Part shown: positions 8,446 through 15,326 of the stretch, piece by piece | Numbering within the stretch: the stretch's first letter is position 1 | Layout of the letters: each line of letters starts with the position of its first letter | Origin: Halieaceae bacterium | GTDB lineage: Bacteria; Pseudomonadota; Gammaproteobacteria; Pseudomonadales; Halieaceae | NCBI GenBank assembly: GCA_028280635.1 | Contig: JANQLM010000114.1 | Span: 1 to 44,927 of the forward strand | DNA length: 44,927 nucleotides | Direction: 5' to 3' | Notes under the pieces: model-generated | What the model was told of the DNA's origin: nothing | The model's input: only the letters and a program-made list of their open reading frames with translations | The model's database searches: none | Translations under genes and position numbers: made by a program

Positions 8446-9082
8446 ACTCGATCAACTCCTTGCCGTTGAGCTCGCGAAAGAACGGCACCTGATGAGGGTT
8501 CTCGGGTTTACCGCTTATGCGACGCTTGAGCATACTCAACATCAGCTCGGTGATCGGTGACAGGGCCAGGCGATGAGCCGAGGCCAGGGGCGCCCAGCGC
8601 AGGTCTTCCAGTTCACCATTGCCCATCAGTTCGCCCTGCATGTGCTTCGCATCCACCATGAAGAAGCGCGCGTCGAAGCGCCGCACCTGGTTCGGGGGCG
8701 TGATGGCGCGGCCCACGTACTCCAGTTTGTCGATACTCGGCACCAGGCCCAGCTCAAAAAAAGGCTTCCAGTGCGGTGATCGAGTCCGAATGGGGAGCGT
8801 GTGGCGCTGCCCCAGCACCAGCCCGGTTTCCTCGAAGGTCTCTCGCACCGCGGTCATCGCCAGCGCCCGGGCCCGGGCCGGGCTCACTGAGCGCTGTAGC
8901 TTGTTAGCGGTGTCTGGCGTCAGCGACACCGGGCACGGTACCCGGGCGTCACCGGGGTCCACCCGCCCGCCGGGAAACACATACAGGTTGGGCATAAACA
9001 CATGGCCGGCACTGCGCACCCCCACCAGCACTTCGCGCCGGTTGCGAACGATGATCAGGGTGGCGGCGTCGCGGGGTTTCAA
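8438..9082 (-). CDS. NUDIX hydrolase with expanded Nudix box
   Basis: About 214 residues beginning LKPRDAATLIIVRNRREV. The Nudix fold is indicated by FPGGRVDPGD followed, after about 30 extra residues, by AVRETFEETGLVLG, the metal-binding REXXEEXG core. In a classic Nudix box the Gly and this core are only 12-13 residues apart; an insertion here is known in NUDT19-like CoA/acyl-CoA diphosphatases. The proposed start is a TTG at 9082 whose last bases form the TGA of the upstream flavin oxidoreductase (TTGA overlap); longer frames run antisense-like through that gene. The stop overlaps the crotonase start by 8 bp. Hydrolysis of CoA or acyl-CoA would fit the operon but is not proven. Confidence 0.85.
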   Translation of the reverse strand: MKPRDAATLIIVRNRREVLVGVRSAGHVFMPNLYVFPGGRVDPGDARVPCPVSLTPDTANKLQRSVSPARARALAMTAVRETFEETGLVLGQRHTLPIRTRSPHWKPFFELGLVPSIDKLEYVGRAITPPNQVRRFDARFFMVDAKHMQGELMGNGELEDLRWAPLASAHRLALSPITELMLSMLKRRISGKPENPHQVPFFRELNGKELIEYE

Positions 9083-10077
9083 AAACTGAAGTTCTCCGCC
9101 GCGAAGGTGTCGACGGTGGCTGAGAGCACTTCCGGGGTCGGGTAGATGCAGGAAATGATATTGGTATGAATACCGGCATTGGCGTACCAGCGCATCAACT
9201 CGCGACATTCGTCGGGGCCGCCGATCACGGCGATTTCGTCCACCAGCTCGTCGGGCAGCGCTGCCGCCGTGCGCTCGCGGTCCTTCGCCGCCCAACCGGC
9301 ACGGATTTCCGCCGCGGCATCGGCATAGCCTGCCCACTCGAGGAACTTGTTGTAGACCGGCGTGGCGTAGTAGCCGACGAAACCGGCCCGGAAGGCATCG
9401 CGGCCGGCGGCCTTGTCCTCGCTCACCACCACCATGTGGCGGCAGACGATTTCCACATCGGCCGGGTCCTTGCCACCGCGCTCGGCGCCGATGGCCACGT
9501 GCTCCATGATCTTCGCCAGAGCGCCCCGGGGGAACAGGTTAAGGATCACGCCGTCGGAGATTTCCGCCGCCGTCTCCACCATTTTTGAACGCAGCGCCGC
9601 CAGGTAGATCGGCGCGTCCTCGGTGGGCGCCTGCCGGTATCCCTTGCTGCGCAGGGTGTCACCGGCAAAGTCGGTTTTCTCGCCGGCCAGCATAGTGCGC
9701 AGCAGCGCCACGGTTTCCTTCATACGGGTCAATGGCTTCTCCAGCGCCAGGCCGTGCCAGCCCTCGATGATGGCATGGCTGGAAGTGCCAAAACCGGGCA
9801 CGAAACGTCCGGGATAGGCCTGGTGCAAAACTGCCAGCGTGGAGGCCATGACTGCCGGTGTGCGGGTGTAGGCCGGTACCACGGCGATACCAAGACGCAG
9901 TTTCTCCGTGGCCTCCAGCAACATGGGCGACAGCGTAAACGCGTCCAGGCCGCCGGCATCCGCCAGCCAGACATCGTCGTAACCCAGGGCTTCCGCCCGA
10001 CGCGCCATGGCGATCGTGTCCGCCACGCTGCCGGTGGGCGCCGGCAGGGACAGGGCGATACGTTTGCTCAGAGCCAT
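9079..10077 (-). CDS. LLM-class flavin-dependent oxidoreductase
   Basis: A 332-residue TIM-barrel protein of the luciferase-like monooxygenase family (F420- or FMN-dependent). Visible family features are ARRAEALGYDDVWLAD near the N-terminus, TEKLRLGIAVVPAYTRTP, YPGRFVPGFGTS and the central PIYLAALRSKMVETAAEISDG region with the nucleotide phosphate-binding turn. It is of normal length. It starts 2 bp after the crotonase upstream and its stop overlaps the NUDIX start. The cofactor cannot be told from sequence alone; in gammaproteobacteria FMN is more likely than F420. The role in acyl-CoA catabolism is unknown, possibly oxidation or reduction of a ring- or alcohol-bearing acyl-CoA intermediate (inference). 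Confidence 0.92.
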   Translation of the reverse strand: MALSKRIALSLPAPTGSVADTIAMARRAEALGYDDVWLADAGGLDAFTLSPMLLEATEKLRLGIAVVPAYTRTPAVMASTLAVLHQAYPGRFVPGFGTSSHAIIEGWHGLALEKPLTRMKETVALLRTMLAGEKTDFAGDTLRSKGYRQAPTEDAPIYLAALRSKMVETAAEISDGVILNLFPRGALAKIMEHVAIGAERGGKDPADVEIVCRHMVVVSEDKAAGRDAFRAGFVGYYATPVYNKFLEWAGYADAAAEIRAGWAAKDRERTAAALPDELVDEIAVIGGPDECRELMRWYANAGIHTNIISCIYPTPEVLSATVDTFAAENFSF

Positions 10078-10079
10078 GC

Positions 10080-10856
10080 TTATACCTGCTGCTTGCCGCG
10101 GGCCTGGACGTTTTCACGCCGCTGGCCGATTTCGTCACCGCTCACACCTTTGTTGGCGTGGCCCATCACCAGTTTTTCCATCTCCATGCCGGCACCAAGG
10201 GTTGAAGCCAGGCCGTCATCCACCAGCTTTTTATAGATCTTCACCGTGGCGGGCACGCAGGAGGCGATGTCCTCAGCCACCTTGCGGGCATCCGCCTGCA
10301 ACTCGTCCGCCGGCACCGCGCGGCTGGCAAGCCCCCAGTCGGCGGCCTGTTGGGCGGAAATGAAGTTACCGGTGAAATGGGCTTCCTTGGCGCGGCTGGG
10401 CCCGATCATGCGGGCCAGCTTCTGGGACAGGCCCCAGCCCGGCGCCAGGCCGACCCGGCAGTGGGTGTCGCCAAAGCGCGCCTCCTGCGAGGCGATAAGA
10501 ATGTCTCCCATCAGCGCCAGCTCAAAGCCGCCCGTAGCGGCAACACCGTTGACGGCGACGATGATGGGGCGATCGAAATCTGCCATTGCCCGCGCCACAT
10601 CGTTGTCGCCATGAATTGCGAAGGCGTCCAGGCCGCCGGGGTGCGCCGCCATGGCCTTCAGGTCCAGGCCCGCACAGAAAGCGCGGCCACTGCCGGTGAG
10701 AATGACTACCTCGATGTCACGATCCCTCTGCAGTGCCTTGAAAGCGCCGCACAGTTCGGAGAGCAACTCGGGCGACAGCGCGTTCATCACCTCCGGCCGA
10801 TTGAGTGTCAGGGTGGCGATGGGACCGTCTTTTTCTACCAGCAGCACGTCGCTCAT
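10080..10856 (-). CDS. Enoyl-CoA hydratase/isomerase family protein
   Basis: A 258-residue crotonase with PEVMNALSPELLSEL, GRAFCAGLDLKAM (oxyanion hole) and NGVAATGGFELALMGDI. The first catalytic Glu (GGFE) is kept, but the second, normally in PEXGLxPG, is absent (DTHCRVGLAPGWGLSQ). One retained Glu is seen in several isomerase or hydratase variants. It is preceded 24 bp upstream by another crotonase and followed after 2 bp by the flavin oxidoreductase, so it is an internal operon gene. The C-terminus is regular. Precise reaction unassigned. Confidence 0.93.
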   Translation of the reverse strand: MSDVLLVEKDGPIATLTLNRPEVMNALSPELLSELCGAFKALQRDRDIEVVILTGSGRAFCAGLDLKAMAAHPGGLDAFAIHGDNDVARAMADFDRPIIVAVNGVAATGGFELALMGDILIASQEARFGDTHCRVGLAPGWGLSQKLARMIGPSRAKEAHFTGNFISAQQAADWGLASRAVPADELQADARKVAEDIASCVPATVKIYKKLVDDGLASTLGAGMEMEKLVMGHANKGVSGDEIGQRRENVQARGKQQV

Positions 10857-10880
10857 GGCGTGAACCTCCTCCGGTGATTA

Positions 10881-11663
10881 TCAGGCGCCTTTGAACTGGG
10901 GCGCGCGTTTCTGCAGGAACGCCACGGCGCCTTCGCGGGCGTCTTCACTGTTCATGCAGATTTTTTGCAGGCGAGCCTCGTTACTGATGGTCTCGTCCAG
11001 CGGCTGTACCGTAGCGGCATGCAGGGCTTCCTTGGCGTAGCGCAGTGACAGGGGCGCCTTGCCTGCCAGCTCGGTGGCCAGTTCCTTTGCCGCGGACATC
11101 AACTCGGCCTCGGGCACCACCCGGTTGCACAGGCCCAGCGCCAGGCAGTCGGCTGCCTTCAGTTTCTCGCCGAGAGCAATCAGTTCATAGGCTTTCTTTT
11201 TACCCAGGGTTTGCACCAGGTGCCAGTGAGCGCCGCCGTCGGGGATCAGGCTGATGGCGGCAAAGGCCTGGTACAGGTAGGCGTTGCCTGCCATCACCGT
11301 GAGGTCGCAGTTCATGGCAAAGGCGCTGCCGATTCCCGCGGCGGCGCCGTTCACGGCGCTGATCCAGGGTTTGGGAGCGTTGGTGATGGCCAGTATGGCA
11401 TCCTTGTACTCGGTGTTGAGCATCACTTCGACATCAAATCCCTCGGGATTTTTCTCGGTCAGGTCAGCTCCGGCGCAGAAGGCCCGCCCCGCGCCGGTGA
11501 GGATGACGACACGAATGCTGTCGTCAGCATTGACCTCGTTGAAGGCCAGCAACATCTCGCGGCGGATACCCGCTTCGATGGCATTGAGTGTCTTCGGGCG
11601 ATTGAAGCTGACAATGGCGATCGGGCCATCGCGCTCGACAATCAGATTCTCGTATTGGCTCAT
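10881..11663 (-). CDS. Enoyl-CoA hydratase/isomerase family protein (PaaG-like)
   Basis: A 260-residue crotonase with GRAFCAGADLTEKN and NGAAAGIGSAFAMNCDL. Both classical catalytic Glu positions are replaced (Ser in GIGSAFA, Asp in ISLIPDGGAHWHL); the latter IPDGG signature is typical of PaaG/delta3-delta2 isomerase relatives that use a single Asp. The C-terminal AFLQKRAPQFKG is the usual crotonase tail. It begins 15 bp after the racemase gene and is the second gene of the operon. Isomerisation of an unsaturated acyl-CoA is the best guess. Confidence 0.93.
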   Translation of the reverse strand: MSQYENLIVERDGPIAIVSFNRPKTLNAIEAGIRREMLLAFNEVNADDSIRVVILTGAGRAFCAGADLTEKNPEGFDVEVMLNTEYKDAILAITNAPKPWISAVNGAAAGIGSAFAMNCDLTVMAGNAYLYQAFAAISLIPDGGAHWHLVQTLGKKKAYELIALGEKLKAADCLALGLCNRVVPEAELMSAAKELATELAGKAPLSLRYAKEALHAATVQPLDETISNEARLQKICMNSEDAREGAVAFLQKRAPQFKGA

Positions 11664-11678
11664 AAAATCCTCTCCCGC

Positions 11679-12812
11679 TCAGCCGATGCTGCCGGCCTCC
11701 CTGAGGCTGGCAATTTCCTGGGCTTCGAAGCCCATGTCACTGAGCACGTTGTCGGTGTCCTCCCCCACCTCGTGGGCGCCGTGGCGCACACTGCTCGGGG
11801 TGCGGCTGAAGCGCGGTGCCGGTGCTGGCTGGGTGATGCCGTCCACCTCCACGTAAACCTCGCGGGCCACGTTGGCCGGATGTCCGGGTGCGTCCATGAA
11901 GGTGAGCACCGGAGCAAAGCAGACGTCAGTGCCCTCCATGATGTCGCACCATTCCGCCTGGGTCTTGCTTTTGAACACGTCGGCCAGCTTCGCCTTGTAC
12001 TGCGGCCACTTTTCCTTGTTGTGCTGATCCGCGAAGTCTTCGGGGTTCAGCCCGGCCTTTTCCATGAGCAGGGCGTAGAACTGGGGCTCGATCGAGCCGA
12101 TGGAAACGTACTCGCCGTCGGCGCACTCGTAGCTGTCGTAGAAATGCGCCGCGCCGTCCAGCATATTGGCCTCGCGCTGGCTGTGGTCCCAGCCACCATG
12201 AGCCTGGAAGCCGTGGAACATCCACATGAGCTGGGCCGCGCCGTCCACCATGGCCGCGTCTATCACCTGGCCCTTGCCGCTGTTATGGGCTTCAAGCAGG
12301 GCCGCCAGTACGCCATTGACCAGCAGCATGCCGCCACCGCCCATATCGCCGACGATGTTCAGCGGTGGCACGGGTTTTTCACCGCCGCGGCCAACCGCGT
12401 AGAGGGCGCCGGTAATGCTGATGTAGTTGATGTCGTGACCGGCCGCCTTCGCCAGCGGCCCCTCCTGGCCCCAGCCAGTCATACGCGCAAACACCAGCTT
12501 GGGGTTGCGAGCCAGGCACACCTCCGGGCCGATGCCCAGTTTCTCGCAGACGCCGGGACGGTAGGGGTCGATCAGCACGTCGGCGTTCTCGATCATGCGC
12601 AGCAACGTCTCAACGCCCTGCGAATCCTTGAGGTTCAGCACCACGGATTTCTTGCCGCGGAAGCTGACATCCTTGCTGAGCTTGGGACTGAACGCGCCGG
12701 CGCGCTCGATGCGAATCACCTCAGCACCCATATCGGCCAGAATCATCCCGCCCATCGGCGCCGGTCCGATGCCGGCCAGCTCGATTACCGTGTATCCATT
12801 CAGGGGACCCAT
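11679..12812 (-). CDS. Alpha-methylacyl-CoA racemase (CaiB/BaiF family)
   Basis: A 377-residue family III CoA-transferase-fold protein of the racemase branch, which inverts the 2-methyl centre of 2-methylacyl-CoA thioesters so that S-specific acyl-CoA dehydrogenases can act. Counting from the chosen start, H126 (AAGHDINY) and D156 (NIVGDMGGGG) fall at the same numbers as the catalytic His and Asp of M. tuberculosis MCR; E242 in GSIEPQFY matches its conserved Glu. The start at 12812 is supported by a strong GAGGAGGG 4-7 bases upstream; a start 14 codons earlier lacks that. It is the first gene of a 13-gene leftward operon and points to methyl-branched (isoprenoid or steroid side-chain) substrates. 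Confidence 0.95.
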   Translation of the reverse strand: MGPLNGYTVIELAGIGPAPMGGMILADMGAEVIRIERAGAFSPKLSKDVSFRGKKSVVLNLKDSQGVETLLRMIENADVLIDPYRPGVCEKLGIGPEVCLARNPKLVFARMTGWGQEGPLAKAAGHDINYISITGALYAVGRGGEKPVPPLNIVGDMGGGGMLLVNGVLAALLEAHNSGKGQVIDAAMVDGAAQLMWMFHGFQAHGGWDHSQREANMLDGAAHFYDSYECADGEYVSIGSIEPQFYALLMEKAGLNPEDFADQHNKEKWPQYKAKLADVFKSKTQAEWCDIMEGTDVCFAPVLTFMDAPGHPANVAREVYVEVDGITQPAPAPRFSRTPSSVRHGAHEVGEDTDNVLSDMGFEAQEIASLREAGSIG

Positions 12813-12866
12813 CGCGCCCTCCTCTTTCTGATGTCCGGGCAACCCGCAGGTCAACCCAAGGGCAAT

Positions 12867-12897
12867 TTATTATTAAATATCAACCAGTTGTACAACT
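12867..12897 (-). promoter_or_regulatory. Putative promoter with a 12-bp palindrome over the -35 box
   Basis: Read on the minus strand, TTGTAC (12895-12890) and TAATAA (12872-12867) are separated by 17 bases, an imperfect sigma-70 pair about 55 bases upstream of the racemase start. The perfect palindrome AGTTGTACAACT (12886-12897) covers the -35 box, as expected for a repressor operator. The palindrome is certain; its function is inferred. Confidence 0.45.
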
Positions 12898-13036
12898 ATC
12901 TGAATGTAGAAAGTAGCTCGCTTTTTGCTGTGAGAGAGGGATGATAAAACCCTTCTTTACTTTGCTTACCGGCGCCAGCCGGAACGAGGTTATCGATACC
13001 CACTCCCGGGGAACTGAGCTCGAGATCAGGGCGTGG

Positions 13037-13088
13037 AAGGCGTTTCGAGCGCAGTGTATATGCCTATACATGAGCACCGAAACGCCTT
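13037..13088. repeat. Nested inverted repeat, 52 bp
   Basis: The outer arms AAGGCGTTTCG (13037-13047) and CGAAACGCCTT (13078-13088) are perfectly complementary. Centred between them, with 7 bases either side, is TGTATA-TGCC-TATACA (13055-13070). No T-run follows on either strand, so it is not a standard terminator. It lies about 50 bases past the SDR stop and about 225-276 bases upstream of the racemase start. An operator pair or an RNA hairpin at the SDR 3' end are both possible. Confidence 0.6.
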
Positions 13089-13139
13089 TCGCAACGCGGA
13101 TATCGAGTGAAAAGACCAGTTCCCCTCTCGAGGCCGCTA

Positions 13140-13931
13140 CTACTTGGGTTGCATTCTGATGCCGCCGTCCATGCGGATGCACTCCCCGTTCACGTAATCG
13201 TTTTCGACGATGTACTGCGCGGTATGGGCAATTTCGTCCGGGTCGCCGAGACGCTGCGGGAACAGCACCTGGCTGCCCAGCGGCTTGAGGAATTCCCAGA
13301 TTTCCGGCGTCAGCTCTTCGGCGCCGCCCATCATCAGCGGCGTCGCAATCAGGCCCGGCACGATGGTGTTGACGCGAATACCCATGACCGACAGGTCGCG
13401 GGCAATCGGCAGGGTCATGCCGACCACGCCGCCCTTGGAGGCGGAGTAGGCCGCCTGGCCAATCTGGCCTTCATAGGCGGCAACGGAGGCGGTGTTGATG
13501 ATCACGCCGCGGCCACCATCATCGTTGAAAGGTTCGTTCTTGCCCATCTGCTCGGCGCACAGGCGCAGCACGTTGAAGGTGCCCACCAGGTTAACGTTGA
13601 TCACCATCTGGAAGGCATCCAGCGGGAAGGGGCCGTTCTTGCCCATGGTGCGGATGGCGTTGCCGATACCGGCGAAGTTGCAGTTGATGTGAATGGCGCC
13701 GAAGGCTTCCAAAGTGGCGGCAATGCCGGCCTTCACAGACTCTTCGTCAGCCACGTTCACCTGCTGGAAGATCACGCCGTCGCCCAGCTCGGCAGCCAGC
13801 GCGTTACCTTTCTCTTCGTTCATGTCGAAGATGGCGCACTTGGCGCCGGCAGCGACAAAACGTTTGACGGTGGCGCGGCCGAGGCCCGAGGCTCCGCCGG
13901 TGACGACGGCAACTTTATCTTGCAAATCCAT
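13140..13931 (-). CDS. 3-hydroxyacyl-CoA dehydrogenase, SDR type (HSD10-like)
   Basis: A 263-residue short-chain dehydrogenase. It has the NAD motif TGGASGLG (residues 11-18), an acidic residue after beta-2 (FDMNEE, favouring NAD), NFAGIGNA, and the catalytic S149, Y162 and K166 (TASV, YSASK). The pattern VAVVTGGASGLGRAT with EKGNALAAELG and the long loop containing GKNGPFPLDAF resembles type II 3-hydroxyacyl-CoA dehydrogenases (human HSD17B10 family), which oxidise 3-hydroxyacyl-CoA and some hydroxysteroids. GGAGAA lies 6 bases before the ATG. It shares the strand with the upstream acyl-CoA dehydrogenase (70 bp gap). It could supply the third beta-oxidation step for the neighbouring operon. 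Confidence 0.93.
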   Translation of the reverse strand: MDLQDKVAVVTGGASGLGRATVKRFVAAGAKCAIFDMNEEKGNALAAELGDGVIFQQVNVADEESVKAGIAATLEAFGAIHINCNFAGIGNAIRTMGKNGPFPLDAFQMVINVNLVGTFNVLRLCAEQMGKNEPFNDDGGRGVIINTASVAAYEGQIGQAAYSASKGGVVGMTLPIARDLSVMGIRVNTIVPGLIATPLMMGGAEELTPEIWEFLKPLGSQVLFPQRLGDPDEIAHTAQYIVENDYVNGECIRMDGGIRMQPK

Positions 13932-14001
13932 GGTTGTTCTCCTGCGTATTGCGGTTGGTAATCGTTGAAAGCAAGTCTATGCGACGTTGATAGCTCGCCA
14001 A

Positions 14002-15177
14002 TTAAAAATTGCGCGTGTTGAAAGGCGTGTAGTCATCCCCCAGGCAGTCGCGACTGATGATGATTTTCATCACTTCCGAGGTGCCCGCGTATATGGGGGC
14101 TATCTTGGCATCCGTGAACTGGCGCGAGATCGGGTACTCATCCATGAAGCCGGCCCCGCCGTGCAGGTGGACGCCGATATCAGCGGCCTTGAGCTGCAGC
14201 TCCGAGGTCACCAGCTTGGCCTTGGCGGCATCCACCGCTGTCAGTTGGCCGGCATTGAAGGCCGCCACGCACTGGTCTACATAGCTCTGGGCCAGGTCCA
14301 ACTCAGTGCGCAGCTCCGCCAGCTTGAATTGGGTGTTCTGGTAGGCCACCAGCGGCTTGCCGAAGGTCTTGCGCTCCTTCACAAAGTCGGAGGTCAGGTC
14401 CCAGGACAATTGTGCCGAGGCGAGATAACCGGCAGCACCGATCAGGCGCTCCTCGGCCAGCCCTTCCATCAGGTAGATAAAGCCCTTGCCCGGCTCCCCC
14501 AGCACGTTCTCCCTGGGTACCTTGACGTCATTGAAGAACAACTCGGCGGTGTCCTGGGCTTTGCAGCCCATTTTCTTGAGGTTGCGGCCGCGCTCGAAAC
14601 CTTCCATGCCACGCTCGACGATGAACAGGGTCATGGCGTGAGGGTTGTTGTCCGGGTCGGTCTTGGCGGCCACTATCACCACGTCGGCATTGATGCCGTT
14701 GGAAATATAGGTTTTGGAGCCGTTCAGCACCCAATGGTCGTCGTGCTCCACCGCCGTGCTGCGCATGCCGGCCAGGTCCGAACCCGCATCGGGCTCGGTC
14801 ATGGCAATGGCGAGAACGGTTTCACCGCTGACACATTTGGGCAGGAAGCGTTCGCACTGCTCATCGCTGCCGAAACGCGTGAAGTAGGGTCCGACCAAAC
14901 GACTGTGCAGGCTGTTGTACCAATCGCCACAGCGCGCATATGCAGTTTCCTCAATGATGATCTGCTCGAAGCGAAAGTCGTACTCGCCGATACCGCCGTA
15001 CTTCTCGTCGGGCCAGATCATCAGCAGGCCCTGCTCACCGGCCTTGCGGAAGGCGGAGGGGTCCACCCGGCCCTGCTCCCGCCATTGCTCCATATGGGGC
15101 ACAATTTCTGCCGCCAGGAACTTGCGGTAGGTATCGCGGAACATGTTCTGTTCTTCGGTGAAATTTCGGGGAAGCAT
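14002..15177 (-). CDS. Acyl-CoA dehydrogenase (long-chain/isovaleryl-type)
   Basis: A 391-residue acyl-CoA dehydrogenase starting MLPRNFTEEQNMF; the ATG at 15177 has GAGGAC 5 bases upstream, whereas the longer frame adds 26 residues unlike the family. Motifs are WPDEKYGGIGEYD, AMTEPDAGSDLAGM, NGSKTYISNG, RKTFGKPLVAYQNTQFKLAEL and HGGAGFMDEYPISRQF. The medium-chain catalytic Glu is replaced (YAGTSEV), while GLAEERLIGAAG supplies a Glu in the isovaleryl/long-chain position. It is transcribed away from the secreted hydrolase from a region with a palindrome between possible promoter boxes. It is probably a long- or branched-chain acyl-CoA dehydrogenase. Confidence 0.94.
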   Translation of the reverse strand: MLPRNFTEEQNMFRDTYRKFLAAEIVPHMEQWREQGRVDPSAFRKAGEQGLLMIWPDEKYGGIGEYDFRFEQIIIEETAYARCGDWYNSLHSRLVGPYFTRFGSDEQCERFLPKCVSGETVLAIAMTEPDAGSDLAGMRSTAVEHDDHWVLNGSKTYISNGINADVVIVAAKTDPDNNPHAMTLFIVERGMEGFERGRNLKKMGCKAQDTAELFFNDVKVPRENVLGEPGKGFIYLMEGLAEERLIGAAGYLASAQLSWDLTSDFVKERKTFGKPLVAYQNTQFKLAELRTELDLAQSYVDQCVAAFNAGQLTAVDAAKAKLVTSELQLKAADIGVHLHGGAGFMDEYPISRQFTDAKIAPIYAGTSEVMKIIISRDCLGDDYTPFNTRNF

Positions 15178-15213
15178 GGTTGTCCTCGTGGCCGAATTTG
15201 AGCGCGCACCAGT

Positions 15214-15229
15214 ATGGTGAGTGCACCAT
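15214..15229. promoter_or_regulatory. Inverted repeat ATGGTG-N4-CACCAT, possible operator
   Basis: The perfect 6-bp arms with a 4-base centre lie 37-52 bases upstream of the acyl-CoA dehydrogenase start. On the minus strand they fall between a possible -35 (TTGTTG) and -10 (CATACT) spaced by 17 bases, a common place for a repressor or MerR-type operator. Only the repeat itself is certain. Confidence 0.35.
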
Positions 15230-15260
15230 GGGGCAACAATGACGGCCTTGGACAAATAAA

Positions 15261-15290
15261 TTGACCCAAAATGACAGCGAGGGGTAGCAT
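15261..15290 (+). promoter_or_regulatory. Putative promoter of the secreted hydrolase gene
   Basis: TTGACC (15261-15266) and TAGCAT (15285-15290) with an 18-base spacer stand about 37 bases upstream of the hydrolase ATG. The -35 matches 5 of 6 and the -10 matches 4 of 6 consensus bases. Unverified. Confidence 0.35.
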
Positions 15291-15326
15291 GTTGTCGCTC
15301 ATATAAAACTGACAGGGAACGGTGTC

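Larger units (their letters stand above)
12813..13139. other. Intergenic region, probable control region of the 13-gene operon
   Basis: These 327 bases lie between the SDR stop and the racemase start. I see no convincing gene; the longest frames have no coding character. The part near the racemase is AT-rich (TTATTATTAAATAT) and carries the promoter and palindrome listed separately. The part near the SDR carries a nested inverted repeat. Confidence 0.7.

Noticed and set aside
6898-8469. Plus-strand 523-codon frame opposite the carbonic anhydrase and crotonase
   Set aside because: Antisense shadow without recognisable domains.
11211-12944. Plus-strand 577-codon frame opposite crotonase and racemase
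   Set aside because: Antisense shadow; the racemase has exact catalytic residues on the minus strand.
12880-13182. Minus-strand 100-codon frame between racemase and SDR
   Set aside because: It begins inside the end of the SDR gene, has no ribosome-binding site and spans the promoter and palindromes.
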